From the NCBI RefSeq assembly GCF_001675165.1, contig NZ_LROS01000019.1, positions 1 through 62,174 on the forward strand: 62,174 nt of DNA. The letters run 5' to 3'. Position numbers and translations under genes: made by a program. The stretch comes from Clostridium ragsdalei P11 (lineage in GTDB: Bacteria; Bacillota; Clostridia; Clostridiales; Clostridiaceae). The notes beneath the pieces are model-generated. The model worked only from the letters and a program-made list of their open reading frames with translations. It searched no databases and was not told the DNA's origin. Shown here piece by piece: positions 8,235 to 15,842 of the stretch. Within the stretch, counting starts at the first letter, position 1. The number at the start of each line of letters is the position of its first letter.

Positions 8235-9174
8235 CGTAGGCTCAGTTAGCACAGATATTGTAATAGTTGATGAAAATATGAACTTACTTGAATCACTTTA
8301 TTTGAGGACAAAAGGAAGGCCTATAAGTGCAATTCAAGAAGGATTTAAATTACTGAAAAATAAATATAGAGACACGGACATAAGCGCAGTTGGAACCACT
8401 GGAAGTGGAAGACAAATTGCTGCTTCTATTATAGGTGCTGATATAATTAAAAACGAAATAACTTCTCATGCCGTTGCTGCCTTAAACCTAGATAAAGATG
8501 TTAAAACCATAATAGAAATAGGCGGTCAGGATTCTAAAATAATACTTTTGCAAAATGGCATTGTGCTAGATTTTGCAATGAATACAGTATGTGCAGCAGG
8601 AACAGGTTCCTTTCTAGACCGTCAAGCTGAAAGATTAGATATCCCTATTGAACAATTTGGAGAATATGCTTTAAAGTCTACTTCTCCTGTAAGAATAGCA
8701 GGGAGATGTGCCGTATTTGCTGAATCAGATATGATACACAAACAACAATTAGGTTATAGTAACTCTGATATAATAAAAGGCCTTTGCAATGCTCTTGTAA
8801 GAAATTATTTAACTAATGTGGCCAAAGGCAAAGATATAAAATCCAAAATATTTTTTCAAGGAGGAGTTGCTGCAAATATAGGAATGAAGACTGCTTTTGA
8901 AGAAATACTGAATAAAGAAGTAGTAATACCTCAAAATTTTAAAGTAATGGGTGCCATTGGTGCAGCTATTTTAGCAAAGGAAACCTTGGGAAAAGGTAAT
9001 AAAATCACTAACTTTAATGGATTTAATTTAGCAAATGCTAGTTTTACATCTAAAAGCTTTGAGTGTGGAGGATGCCCTAATAGATGTGAAGTTGTAAAAA
9101 TATCGGGTACCAAAAAAATTATAGGTTTTTTTGGTGGAAGATGTGAAAAATGGAATAAAACTATTTCTGCATAA
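8215..9174 (+). CDS. BadF/HgdC-type acyl-CoA dehydratase activase ATPase
   Basis: A 319-residue ASKHA-fold ATPase related to HgdC, the activator of 2-hydroxyglutaryl-CoA dehydratase, which uses ATP to push one electron to very low potential. Phosphate-binding motifs GVDVGSVSTD (residues 5-14), EIGGQDSK (101-108) and FQGGVAAN are present. The two [4Fe-4S] ligands expected at the dimer interface are Cys126 (NTVCAAGTGSF) and Cys165 (AGRCAVF). The extra C-terminal motif CGGCPNRCEV goes beyond classic HgdC (about 260 residues) and could bind another metal site. The start at 8215 is chosen over an upstream in-frame ATG because AAAGGAG precedes it by eight bases. It is the last gene of the cluster. 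Confidence 0.85.
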   Translation: MYYMGVDVGSVSTDIVIVDENMNLLESLYLRTKGRPISAIQEGFKLLKNKYRDTDISAVGTTGSGRQIAASIIGADIIKNEITSHAVAALNLDKDVKTIIEIGGQDSKIILLQNGIVLDFAMNTVCAAGTGSFLDRQAERLDIPIEQFGEYALKSTSPVRIAGRCAVFAESDMIHKQQLGYSNSDIIKGLCNALVRNYLTNVAKGKDIKSKIFFQGGVAANIGMKTAFEEILNKEVVIPQNFKVMGAIGAAILAKETLGKGNKITNFNGFNLANASFTSKSFECGGCPNRCEVVKISGTKKIIGFFGGRCEKWNKTISA

Positions 9175-9197
9175 ATGCAGAAATAGTTTTATTCCAT
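9150..9197. terminator. 23-bp perfect inverted repeat at the activase stop codon
   Basis: Positions 9150-9172 are the exact reverse complement of 9175-9197, with two unpaired bases. It includes the last activase codons. There is no long T-run after it on the plus strand, so termination is probable rather than certain. It directly abuts the MITE-like element. Confidence 0.6.
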
Positions 9198-9201
9198 AAA
9201 A

Positions 9202-9482
9202 TAAGGCATTTGAAAGAAAATAACAAGTCAAAGATACGACGAATATTTTTTATCCGATGACTACCCACTCTAATACTTACACTTTTCCAAGTGTGAGCAA
9301 AGAGTGGCTATGTCCCTGGATAACAATTTCTAAGCATCAGATGAAGTTTTAAACTTCATCTGATGCTTAGAAATTTGTTTATCAGACCCGCAGATAGTGA
9401 ATCCTATCTAAGGGTTCTACCAACGCAGTATGATAAAAAATAGGCTAGCATACTGACTAGTTATTTCTTTGAAAATGCCTAA
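9202..9482. mobile_element. MITE-like element with about 50-bp terminal inverted repeats
   Basis: The left end (9202-9251, TAAGGCATTTGAAAGAAAA onward) matches the reverse complement of the right end (9434-9482) over about 50 bases with scattered mismatches. The interior has no ORF and is nested palindromes: a TTATCC...GGATAA block (9250-9324), a 51-base palindrome with 25-bp perfect arms (9325-9375), and a TTATCA...TGATAA block (9379-9436) containing a TAGATAG/CTATCT hairpin. A solo copy of the right end lies at 19385-19436. No transposase is in the window, so it would need one in trans. A target-site duplication is not clear. Confidence 0.65.
9250..9324 (-). repeat. Structured repeat element, copy A
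   Basis: Read on the minus strand it begins GTTATCCAGGGACATAG and ends GGTAGTCATCGGATAA. Three nested stems can form: TTATCC/GGATAA, CCACTC (9265-9270)/GAGTGG (9302-9307) and ACACTT (9279-9284)/AAGTGT (9289-9294). The copy at 35201-35272 has CTGCTC/GAGCAG in place of CCACTC/GAGTGG, a compensatory change on both sides of the stem. Either a structured RNA or a small mobile hairpin could produce this. Confidence 0.6.
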
Positions 9483-9493
9483 GTATATGAAAA

Positions 9494-9706
9494 TTAATTC
9501 CACATATCTTTAGTTATATATTCCATATGTTTTTTCCTATTTTGAGTTTCTTCTAGATCTATAGTTATTTCATCTCCATATACATCAAGTACATATCCCT
9601 CTTTTGCCTCAATGGGTAAATTTATTCGTTTTATATCCATCATAGTTTTATCTTCTTTTTCACAAACGGCATAAGGTCCCTCAAACCTATCTATTATAAC
9701 TTTCAT
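9494..9706 (-). CDS. DUF3006 domain protein
   Basis: A 70-residue protein starting MKVIIDRFEGPYAVCE, matching the DUF3006 pattern (DRFE-x-x-x-AV at the N-terminus, then LP-x-x-A-K-E-G-x-V-L). The family is small, mostly beta-stranded and of unknown function, widespread in Firmicutes. The start at 9706 is chosen over 9745 because TGGGGGAT lies about seven bases upstream. It is monocistronic between the MITE-like element and the SDR gene. Confidence 0.75.
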   Translation of the reverse strand: MKVIIDRFEGPYAVCEKEDKTMMDIKRINLPIEAKEGYVLDVYGDEITIDLEETQNRKKHMEYITKDMWN

Positions 9707-9791
9707 AAAAATAATCCCCCATTTCATAGTATTATGCATTACCATTATATTACTATTATACTACCTATTTTTTAACTTTAAAGTGTTTATT

Positions 9792-10580
9792 TTAAAAATT
9801 TTTAGTTGCCTTTTCCTGTATTTTTCTAACAATGACCGCAGAAATTTTGCCTGGCAATAGCTTACAAAATAAAACAGCTATTTTATTAAAAAATCCTGGT
9901 ATTATAATAGATTTATTTTTCATAAATCCTATATAAGCTATCTCAGCAGTTTTTTCAGCACTCATAGCAGTTTTCATATCTTTTTTACCTGCATTTTTAG
10001 AAAATCCAGTTTTAGTAGCTCCCGGGCACAGAGTACATACTTTTATGCCATATGGCTTTAGCTCATTTTCAAGGGCTTGAGAAAAGGATAGTACATATGC
10101 TTTAGAGGCATAATATACTGCAGTATAAGGTCCTGGTTCATAAGAACCCGTAGATGCCACATTTAATATACTCCCCTTTTTTAACTTTATCATCTCTTTT
10201 GAAAATAATTTCGTTAAATAAGTAATAGCTTCAATGTTTAACCCTATCATTTCTTCATCTTTGTCTATATCAATTTCATGAAAAAGTCCACAGTAACCTG
10301 TACCTGCATTATTAACAAGAGTAGTTACCCTTATGCCTAGTTGTTGTACTTTCAAAAATAGATCTTTTACAGATTCTTTTTTTGAAAGATCTTCTTTTAT
10401 TATATGTACATTAATATTATATTTTTTTATTAAATTTTTTGCTATTTCTACTAATTTGTTTTCACTTCTAGCTACAAGTATTAAATTATACCCATCCTTA
10501 GAAAATAGTTTTGCAAGCTCAAGTCCTATTCCGTTTGAAGCTCCTGTAATTAGAACAGTCTTTTCATTAGTTAAAGTCAT
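9792..10580 (-). CDS. Short-chain dehydrogenase/reductase
   Basis: A 262-residue classical SDR. The nucleotide-binding motif is TGASNGIG (residues about 14-21), the structural motif NNAGTG, the catalytic Ser is in VASTGSYEP and the catalytic Tyr/Lys pair is YYASKAYVLS. PGATKTGF follows. The residue after the second beta strand (VARSENK) suggests NADP(H) preference. The C-terminal region (IIPGFFNKIAVLFCKLLPG) matches the DltE/YqjQ-like subgroup of general reductases. Substrate is unknown. It is followed by its own AT-rich tail and has no obvious operon partner. Confidence 0.85.
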   Translation of the reverse strand: MTLTNEKTVLITGASNGIGLELAKLFSKDGYNLILVARSENKLVEIAKNLIKKYNINVHIIKEDLSKKESVKDLFLKVQQLGIRVTTLVNNAGTGYCGLFHEIDIDKDEEMIGLNIEAITYLTKLFSKEMIKLKKGSILNVASTGSYEPGPYTAVYYASKAYVLSFSQALENELKPYGIKVCTLCPGATKTGFSKNAGKKDMKTAMSAEKTAEIAYIGFMKNKSIIIPGFFNKIAVLFCKLLPGKISAVIVRKIQEKATKNF

Positions 10581-10744
10581 AATAAATCTCCATTGTATTT
10601 ATTGCTAGTTTATATTTTTCATTTTAAGTAGTTTTGTTTCTATTTGCAACTGGTGTTTGTTATTATTTTTAGTTTACTTTATTTTTTATTTACATAATAT
10701 TTATTATTTTAACAATTTATATTACATTACATCTTTCTTTAAAT

Positions 10745-10785
10745 AAAAGTCATAATTATCACATTAATTGATAATTATGACTTTT
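10745..10785. terminator. 17-bp hairpin between SDR and spoVA operon
   Basis: AAAAGTCATAATTATCA (10745-10761) is exactly complementary to 10769-10785, with a 7-nt loop. It lies just past the 3' end of the minus-strand spoVA operon and would terminate it. Confidence 0.7.
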
Positions 10786-10813
10786 AAGTCTTCTCTTAAT
10801 TATATTTTTGTTA

Positions 10814-11020
10814 TTAACATTGTTTATACTGTGGTTCTTCTTGCTGTATGAACTTTTGTCTTCCTTGAAGTATTTGAAGAGCGTCATCCAAATTTGTTGC
10901 TATTTGGTGAAAATCTTTTTTAGCACTTTTGTCCTGTGTCTCCAGTTCAAATGTCTTCATAGTTGCAGCCGCACTTTGAATTCCTGCTATTGCTTGCTGC
11001 ATTTGAGTTCCAACTGTCAT
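10814..11020 (-). CDS. DUF1657 protein, last gene of spoVA operon
   Basis: A 68-residue protein starting MTVGTQMQQAIAGIQ and ending EEPQYKQC. DUF1657 proteins are small helical proteins encoded almost only in spoVA-type operons of spore formers. It shares the LETQDK-x-x-KK-x-F motif and the EEPQYKQ ending with the first gene of this operon (13779-13985), and the LETQDKKVK motif with the C-terminus of the YetF-like protein. RBS AAAGGAGGTGA precedes the ATG. The role is probably in the forespore membrane, but no activity is known. Confidence 0.85.
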   Translation of the reverse strand: MTVGTQMQQAIAGIQSAAATMKTFELETQDKSAKKDFHQIATNLDDALQILQGRQKFIQQEEPQYKQC

Positions 11021-11040
11021 TTATTATCACCTCCTTTAAA

Positions 11041-11394
11041 TTATCCTTTAGGTTTAAATATTAAAGCCCCTATAAATCCAAAAATCACAGCAGCAGAAAT
11101 ACCAGCACTGGTAATCTCAAAAATTCCTGTTAGCACACCTATTATTCCATATTCATCTGCTTCCATCATGGCTCCTTTAACCAACGAATTTCCAAAACTA
11201 CTTATTGGTACAGAAGCACCGGCACCAGCAAATTTTACTAAAGGATCATATAATCCTAGCCCTCCAAGGATAGCTCCTACTACTACAAGAGTAGTTGTTG
11301 TATGTGCCGGTGTGAGCTTAAATACGTCCATCATTATCTGACCTATTACACATATTCCTCCACCTACTAAAAATGCCCAAAGAAATTTTTCCAT
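11041..11394 (-). CDS. spoVAE: Stage V sporulation protein AE (SpoVAEb type)
   Basis: A 117-residue membrane protein with about three hydrophobic helices (from [16 protein letters not shown]). The motif [18 protein letters not shown] is shared by SpoVAC and SpoVAE; the paralogous SpoVAC here has QWAGAGTSIPVTGFANSI. SpoVA proteins form the inner-membrane channel that moves dipicolinic acid with Ca2+ into the forespore and out at germination. It lies 17 bases after spoVAD and 20 bases before the DUF1657 gene. Confidence 0.9.
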   Translation of the reverse strand: MEKFLWAFLVGGGICVIGQIMMDVFKLTPAHTTTTLVVVGAILGGLGLYDPLVKFAGAGASVPISSFGNSLVKGAMMEADEYGIIGVLTGIFEITSAGISAAVIFGFIGALIFKPKG

Positions 11395-11411
11395 ATGAAT
11401 GCACCTCTTTT

Positions 11412-12410
11412 CTATGCTTCTATAGATACTGCATGAGCTACAGATGGTATACTTTCTTTTTGTTGATATGACATAGGTGACATAAGGGCTCCTGTTGCCA
11501 CTACCAATATTTTATTTAACTTTTTTTTCTTCATTTCCTTAAAAAAATGTCCATAGGTTACTGTAGCAGAACATGCACATCCGCTGCCACCTGAAAATAC
11601 AGGTTGATCTTTGTTATATATTAGCTTTCCACAGTCTTTAAATACTCCTTCTTGAAACTTAAATCCATCCTTTTTTAAAATTTCTTCTGCTATGTCATGG
11701 CCTATTTTCCCTAAATCTCCTGTGGCTATTATGTCATAATAAGAAGGATCTCTATTTAAATCTCTAAAATGAGCTTCTATTGTATCTACTGCCGCTGCTG
11801 CCATAGCAGCACCCATATTAAATGGATCAGAAATTCCCATGTCTACTACTTTACCTATAGTAGCTGATGTAACTTTAGGTCCAGTACCTTTTCCAACTAC
11901 TGCAGCTCCTGCTCCTGTTACCGTCCATTGAGCTGTAGGTGGCTTCTGTCCTCCATACTCTGTAGGGTATCTAAACTGTTTTTCTGTAGCAGCATTATGG
12001 CTGGATGTTCCACAAAGAACGTATTCTGCTGCACCATTATCTATGAGCAACGACGATATAGCTAACCCTTCCATAGAACTTGAACAAGCTCCAAATATAC
12101 CTAAATACGGTATGCTTAAAGTTCTAGCAGCAAAACTACTGATAACTATCTGATTCATAAGATCTCCACTTATGAAAAAATTTATACTTTCTTTTTTTAC
12201 TTTTGCATTTTTTATAGCAATCTGACAAGCTTCCTCCAATAACTTTTTTTCAGATTTTTCAAAACTATCCTGACCAAGCCATATATCTTCATGAAGCAAG
12301 TCAAAATCTTTAGCTAAAGCACCTTTTGCTTCAAACGGTCCTCCTACTGCACCACATCCAAGTATAGTCGGTTTAGATTCAAATACCCATGATTGATGAC
12401 CTTGAATCAT
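11412..12410 (-). CDS. spoVAD: Stage V sporulation protein AD
   Basis: A 332-residue thiolase/ketosynthase-fold protein, the family length. Motifs include [13 protein letters not shown] near the N-terminus, [15 protein letters not shown] (the equivalent of the thiolase nucleophile segment) and [14 protein letters not shown]. In Bacillus, SpoVAD is the soluble, inner-membrane-associated subunit that binds dipicolinic acid. The ATG follows the spoVAC stop with no gap (TAAATG), so the two are translationally linked. Confidence 0.93.
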   Translation of the reverse strand: MIQGHQSWVFESKPTILGCGAVGGPFEAKGALAKDFDLLHEDIWLGQDSFEKSEKKLLEEACQIAIKNAKVKKESINFFISGDLMNQIVISSFAARTLSIPYLGIFGACSSSMEGLAISSLLIDNGAAEYVLCGTSSHNAATEKQFRYPTEYGGQKPPTAQWTVTGAGAAVVGKGTGPKVTSATIGKVVDMGISDPFNMGAAMAAAAVDTIEAHFRDLNRDPSYYDIIATGDLGKIGHDIAEEILKKDGFKFQEGVFKDCGKLIYNKDQPVFSGGSGCACSATVTYGHFFKEMKKKKLNKILVVATGALMSPMSYQQKESIPSVAHAVSIEA

Positions 12411-12890
12411 TTACATCCCACCTAACCATTTAATAATTACTTTTATAGTACCAACTACAAAAGCAGAAAAAACTCCAAAAGTTATTACAGGACCTGCAAT
12501 TTTAAACATATTTCCTCCTACACCAAGAACGAATCCTTCGCTTCTATGTTCTATAGCAGCAGATGCAATGGAATTTGCAAAACCAGTAACAGGAATAGAT
12601 GTTCCTGCCCCAGCCCATTGTGCAATATGATCAAACACTCCAAACCCTGTAAGTAATACAGCAATTATTATTAAAACTGCAGATGTCGGATTACCAGCGT
12701 TGGCTTCTGTAAATTTAAAATACTTTATAAATATAATTTGAAGTCCCTGACCAAAAGCACAAATACTTCCGCCAACCAAAAATGCCTTCAGACTATTTTT
12801 AAGAACATTTCTTTTTATCTCTTTTGTTTTAGCCAAGTTTTGATACTCCTGTTGTACAGGAGTCAGCTTTTTATTTTTTTTATTAGACAT
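12411..12890 (-). CDS. spoVAC: Stage V sporulation protein AC
   Basis: A 159-residue protein with a charged N-terminus (about 40 residues) and four hydrophobic segments. It contains FLVGGSICAFGQGLQ and WAGAGTSIPVTGFANS, the SpoVAC signature. In Bacillus, SpoVAC behaves as a mechanosensitive channel for dipicolinic acid release. It is 11 bases downstream of the YetF-like gene and directly followed by spoVAD. Confidence 0.93.
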   Translation of the reverse strand: MSNKKNKKLTPVQQEYQNLAKTKEIKRNVLKNSLKAFLVGGSICAFGQGLQIIFIKYFKFTEANAGNPTSAVLIIIAVLLTGFGVFDHIAQWAGAGTSIPVTGFANSIASAAIEHRSEGFVLGVGGNMFKIAGPVITFGVFSAFVVGTIKVIIKWLGGM

Positions 12891-12901
12891 TTTATCACCT
12901 T

Positions 12902-13762
12902 CTATTTCAATAAATAGGGTTTTAACTTTATTAATACATTCTTTAAAATATCAGAGTCCTTTTTATACATATCTTTTACCTTTTTATCCTGAGTTTCAAG
13001 TGCAAATGACATCAAATCTGCCTGAGCCTTTTCCAGATTGGCATAGAGAATTTTTCTAACATTTGATTGGGGAGTTTGAATTAAATCATCAAATAAATCT
13101 ATGTAGAGCTCGCCTTTTGAATTAACCTGACCTATAAATACATTATCCAAAGATACACCTTTAGATTCTAACTGTACATCAAGCCATCCTTGATTTAGTC
13201 CTAAATTGCTCAAAGATTCATTTATTACATTTCCGTCCAATATTACAGTCTGCGGTGCTCCTTCTTGACATACTTCTATCTGAAGATCATTTGGGGTAAG
13301 TGGCCTTTTATCTGATTTCATCAGTATATTTATATCTCCTGTAGACTCCATCATGGCAAATTCCACATCTGCTAAATTAAATACATTTTTTGAGCGAAGT
13401 TCCCTTAATAAGTCTTCACCGCTGCATCCAATTTTACTTAAATTTTCTTCCATTACTTTTCCTTCTTTTACAACTACAACTCCTTCACCCTTTAGCAAAT
13501 TGCATATAAACTTACTTTTCATAGAAGCATATTCTAAAATTAATGGGAGTAACATCCATACAGCTATAGCCAGAATACCAATTACCCAGTTATATATAAC
13601 ATTTGTACACGTTAGTGCTATTAAAACCGCTATTACACTATAGTTTATAAAATTAAAAGGGGTTATCCTCCTGGGATGCTTTTTCCCAACTATTGTTATA
13701 AAAAATAAGGTAACAAAAAATAGTACCGTAGATTTTAACAAAATTATAATCCAAATTTTCAT
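12902..13762 (-). CDS. YetF-like (DUF421) membrane protein with C-terminal DUF1657-like segment
   Basis: A 286-residue protein. Residues 1-80 hold three transmembrane helices, and about 80-230 form the cytoplasmic YetF/DUF421 domain (LRSKNVFNLADVEFAMMESTGDI). The last 50 residues (FALETQDKKVKDMYKKDSDIL) resemble the small DUF1657 proteins encoded at both ends of the operon, so this is a fusion. In Bacillus the same fusion is the second gene of the spoVA2mob operon, which is linked to high-level spore heat resistance. A short gap (12902 vs 12890) separates it from spoVAC. Confidence 0.85.
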   Translation of the reverse strand: MKIWIIILLKSTVLFFVTLFFITIVGKKHPRRITPFNFINYSVIAVLIALTCTNVIYNWVIGILAIAVWMLLPLILEYASMKSKFICNLLKGEGVVVVKEGKVMEENLSKIGCSGEDLLRELRSKNVFNLADVEFAMMESTGDINILMKSDKRPLTPNDLQIEVCQEGAPQTVILDGNVINESLSNLGLNQGWLDVQLESKGVSLDNVFIGQVNSKGELYIDLFDDLIQTPQSNVRKILYANLEKAQADLMSFALETQDKKVKDMYKKDSDILKNVLIKLKPYLLK

Positions 13763-13778
13763 ATATTATTCCCCCAAA

Positions 13779-13985
13779 TCAGTTCTGTTTATATTGAGGC
13801 TCTTCATATTCTAAATATTTCAATCTATCATTTAGATTCTTTGTAACACCATCTACAGCATCCAGTGCCTCTTTGTACACATTCTTTACTTTTTTATCCT
13901 GTTCTTGAAGAGAATATACTCTCAAAGTACTTTCAGCACCTTTAAGAACAGCCAGTGTCTGTTTTACTTGAGATCCTACAGTCAA
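13779..13985 (-). CDS. DUF1657 protein, first gene of spoVA operon
   Basis: A 68-residue protein starting MTVGSQVKQTLAVLKG and ending EEPQYKQN, paralogous to the last gene of the operon. It initiates at TTG (13985-13983) preceded by GAGGGAGGG; no ATG fits. I could not identify a clear sigma-G promoter by eye upstream, although operons of this type are normally forespore-expressed. Confidence 0.82.
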   Translation of the reverse strand: MTVGSQVKQTLAVLKGAESTLRVYSLQEQDKKVKNVYKEALDAVDGVTKNLNDRLKYLEYEEPQYKQN

Positions 13986-14105
13986 TTTATTAAGCCCTCC
14001 CTCACATTTCTTATAAAATTGCTAACCAACTTTTCTAATATAGTTTTACCCTGTTTAAATAGAATTATTACACATAATTTATGTACACTTATATTTAAAT
14101 TTTTT

Positions 14106-14158
14106 AAATAAAAAAAGGCCCAAAAAATAATAATATTTTTAAAGGCCTTTTTTTATTT
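14106..14158. terminator. Terminator between hutD-like gene and spoVA promoter region
   Basis: AAATAAAAAAAGGCC (14106-14120) is complementary to GGCCTTTTTTTATT (14144-14157), with a 23-nt loop. Runs of A on one side and T on the other suit termination on either strand. It lies 12 bases beyond the stop of the HutD-like gene. Confidence 0.8.
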
Positions 14159-14169
14159 AGTACATATAA

Positions 14170-14802
14170 CTAATACGCTATTTCTGTCTTTATAACTTTA
14201 ATGTCTTCTTCACCTTTATTGCAAAGTTTAATATTAAAAGGATCACCATTAACCAAAGTGGTTACAGCTAATGTATCTTTATTGTTAAGATACACCTTCA
14301 TATCACTAATATAAGCTTCCACTTTTTCACCCAAAATATAAAATACATATGTAATTTGTTTTATATCTTTTTCTCTATTAATATGTTCACCTGGATTAAG
14401 TTTTTCTTCATACATTTTTTTACCTTCAAAAATGTATGTTTCTATTTTTCCCTGGCATCCAGGAGCCATCATTAAGTTAAAATCTGTTACCTTTCCAAAA
14501 CTTTTAGTATTCCAATCGCCCATAAAATTATCCTGTTCAAAAGGCTTTAAATCTTTTTCATAGTGTCCCTCATGATGAAGAGTTAAATTCCCGTCTATAC
14601 TCATTATGATTCTAGCAATTCCAGGTAAATGAGTGAATACAGATTCTTCATCTATAACCTTTGCAGAACTTAATCTCCATTTAAAATTTCTTTCAGCATA
14701 TTTTGCTTCATAAGGATATATTAAAAGCTCTGTAGTAGTCCCTCCCGACCATCTGCTTGTCTTATATTCATCCGACCTTATAATTTTTACTGTATTCATC
14801 AT
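14170..14802 (-). CDS. HutD/Ves family cupin protein
   Basis: About 210 residues. The N-terminal signature TSRWSGGTTTELLIYP and the later WRLSSAKV match the HutD/Ves family, a bicupin fold often found near histidine utilisation genes but of uncertain function. The start is placed at ATG 14802 because GAGGAG lies seven bases upstream; an in-frame ATG at 14823 lacks a site. No hut genes are nearby, so the histidine connection is not supported here. Confidence 0.75.
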   Translation of the reverse strand: MMNTVKIIRSDEYKTSRWSGGTTTELLIYPYEAKYAERNFKWRLSSAKVIDEESVFTHLPGIARIIMSIDGNLTLHHEGHYEKDLKPFEQDNFMGDWNTKSFGKVTDFNLMMAPGCQGKIETYIFEGKKMYEEKLNPGEHINREKDIKQITYVFYILGEKVEAYISDMKVYLNNKDTLAVTTLVNGDPFNIKLCNKGEEDIKVIKTEIAY

Positions 14803-14866
14803 ATTACGCATCTCCTCATACATATAGATTTAATTCTAGATAAAGTATATCACAACAAATTTTATT

Positions 14867-15757
14867 TTAATTTCTATTCCAAAATAAACAGGAAGTAAAT
14901 GTGCCTACTATTATTATCCCTAGTATGGTTTCCATAATTACCATAAAACGCACTATAATAGAATTAGGCAAAATATCACCATATCCCAGTGTGGTTATAG
15001 TTACAGCACTAAAATATATAAAATTCTCTATTGGATATTTGAAGTTTCCACAAACCACTGATTTAAGTACTAGAGGACTATTGTCCAAAAATGATATAGA
15101 ATTTTCAACAAGCTTTGAAAAATAAAAGCTTAGTGGATAATAATAGTATTCTTCTTTGAAAAATTTACTTTTAAGCATAGTATAATCATTTACCCACATA
15201 TATTTAGTATCCACTTTTCTTAACTGATTTGCTTGACTTTTTTTATAACACTTAAAGCTTTTATAGATTTCATTTTCATTTACTGTATAAAAGCATATTT
15301 TTAATTTACAACTGCTAAATTTACTATTAACCCTATCTTCTCCCATATCTTCTACACTTATATGGGTTACGCCCTTATCTTTTAACAATGTACTATAATA
15401 ATTGGCCCATAATTTTCCTAAAGATTTATCAAAGGAAAATACCTTTATAGAAGAACCTGAATCGTCTACAATTTCTAAATTTGCAAAAGGTCTTTTGTAT
15501 TCATCAGAATTTATTAAATCTTCCACAGTGCTTTTCAATTCTTTGCTTTTAATTTTAATGTTTAGATTTTTTTTAAATACATCTACTTTTGTAGTCATAT
15601 TTACATCTTTTTGAAATACAAAAAAATCTCCCCTAGAATTATTTGCAATGCTCCAATAGATAAGCCCAAATAGAAATAATACAGTTACATAGGAAAATGC
15701 CAATACAGACAAAATGGTTTTCTTTTTAATTTTATATATACTAATAAACTTCTTCAT
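14867..15757 (-). CDS. Two-helix K+ channel family protein with large extracytoplasmic insert
   Basis: About 296 residues. One transmembrane helix (roughly residues 17-38) is followed by about 190 mostly polar residues. Near the C-terminus comes a pore segment, FSAVTITTLGYGDILP, whose TLGYGD is the K+ selectivity filter. A last transmembrane helix ends four residues from the C-terminus. Ordinary 2TM channels have only a short turret between TM1 and the pore, so the large insert is unusual; there is no cytoplasmic RCK domain. The start at 15757 follows AGAGGT by six bases. Selectivity for K+ is inferred from the filter. Confidence 0.75.
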   Translation of the reverse strand: MKKFISIYKIKKKTILSVLAFSYVTVLFLFGLIYWSIANNSRGDFFVFQKDVNMTTKVDVFKKNLNIKIKSKELKSTVEDLINSDEYKRPFANLEIVDDSGSSIKVFSFDKSLGKLWANYYSTLLKDKGVTHISVEDMGEDRVNSKFSSCKLKICFYTVNENEIYKSFKCYKKSQANQLRKVDTKYMWVNDYTMLKSKFFKEEYYYYPLSFYFSKLVENSISFLDNSPLVLKSVVCGNFKYPIENFIYFSAVTITTLGYGDILPNSIIVRFMVIMETILGIIIVGTFTSCLFWNRN

Positions 15758-15842
15758 AAACATACCTCTATCTATTGTATATATATTTATACTTTTTGAA
15801 AAAGTTTATTATCACATTTTCCTATTAATTTTTCACCCTAGT

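Noticed and set aside
9250-9324. Cobalamin or GEMM riboswitch
   Set aside because: Core sequences of both classes (for example GCCACTG or the GEMM tetraloop receptor) are missing, and the element is not in a leader of a suitable gene.
10808-11341. 177-codon plus-strand frame opposite spoVAE and the DUF1657 gene
   Set aside because: It is antisense to two well-supported sporulation genes and has no recognisable motif.
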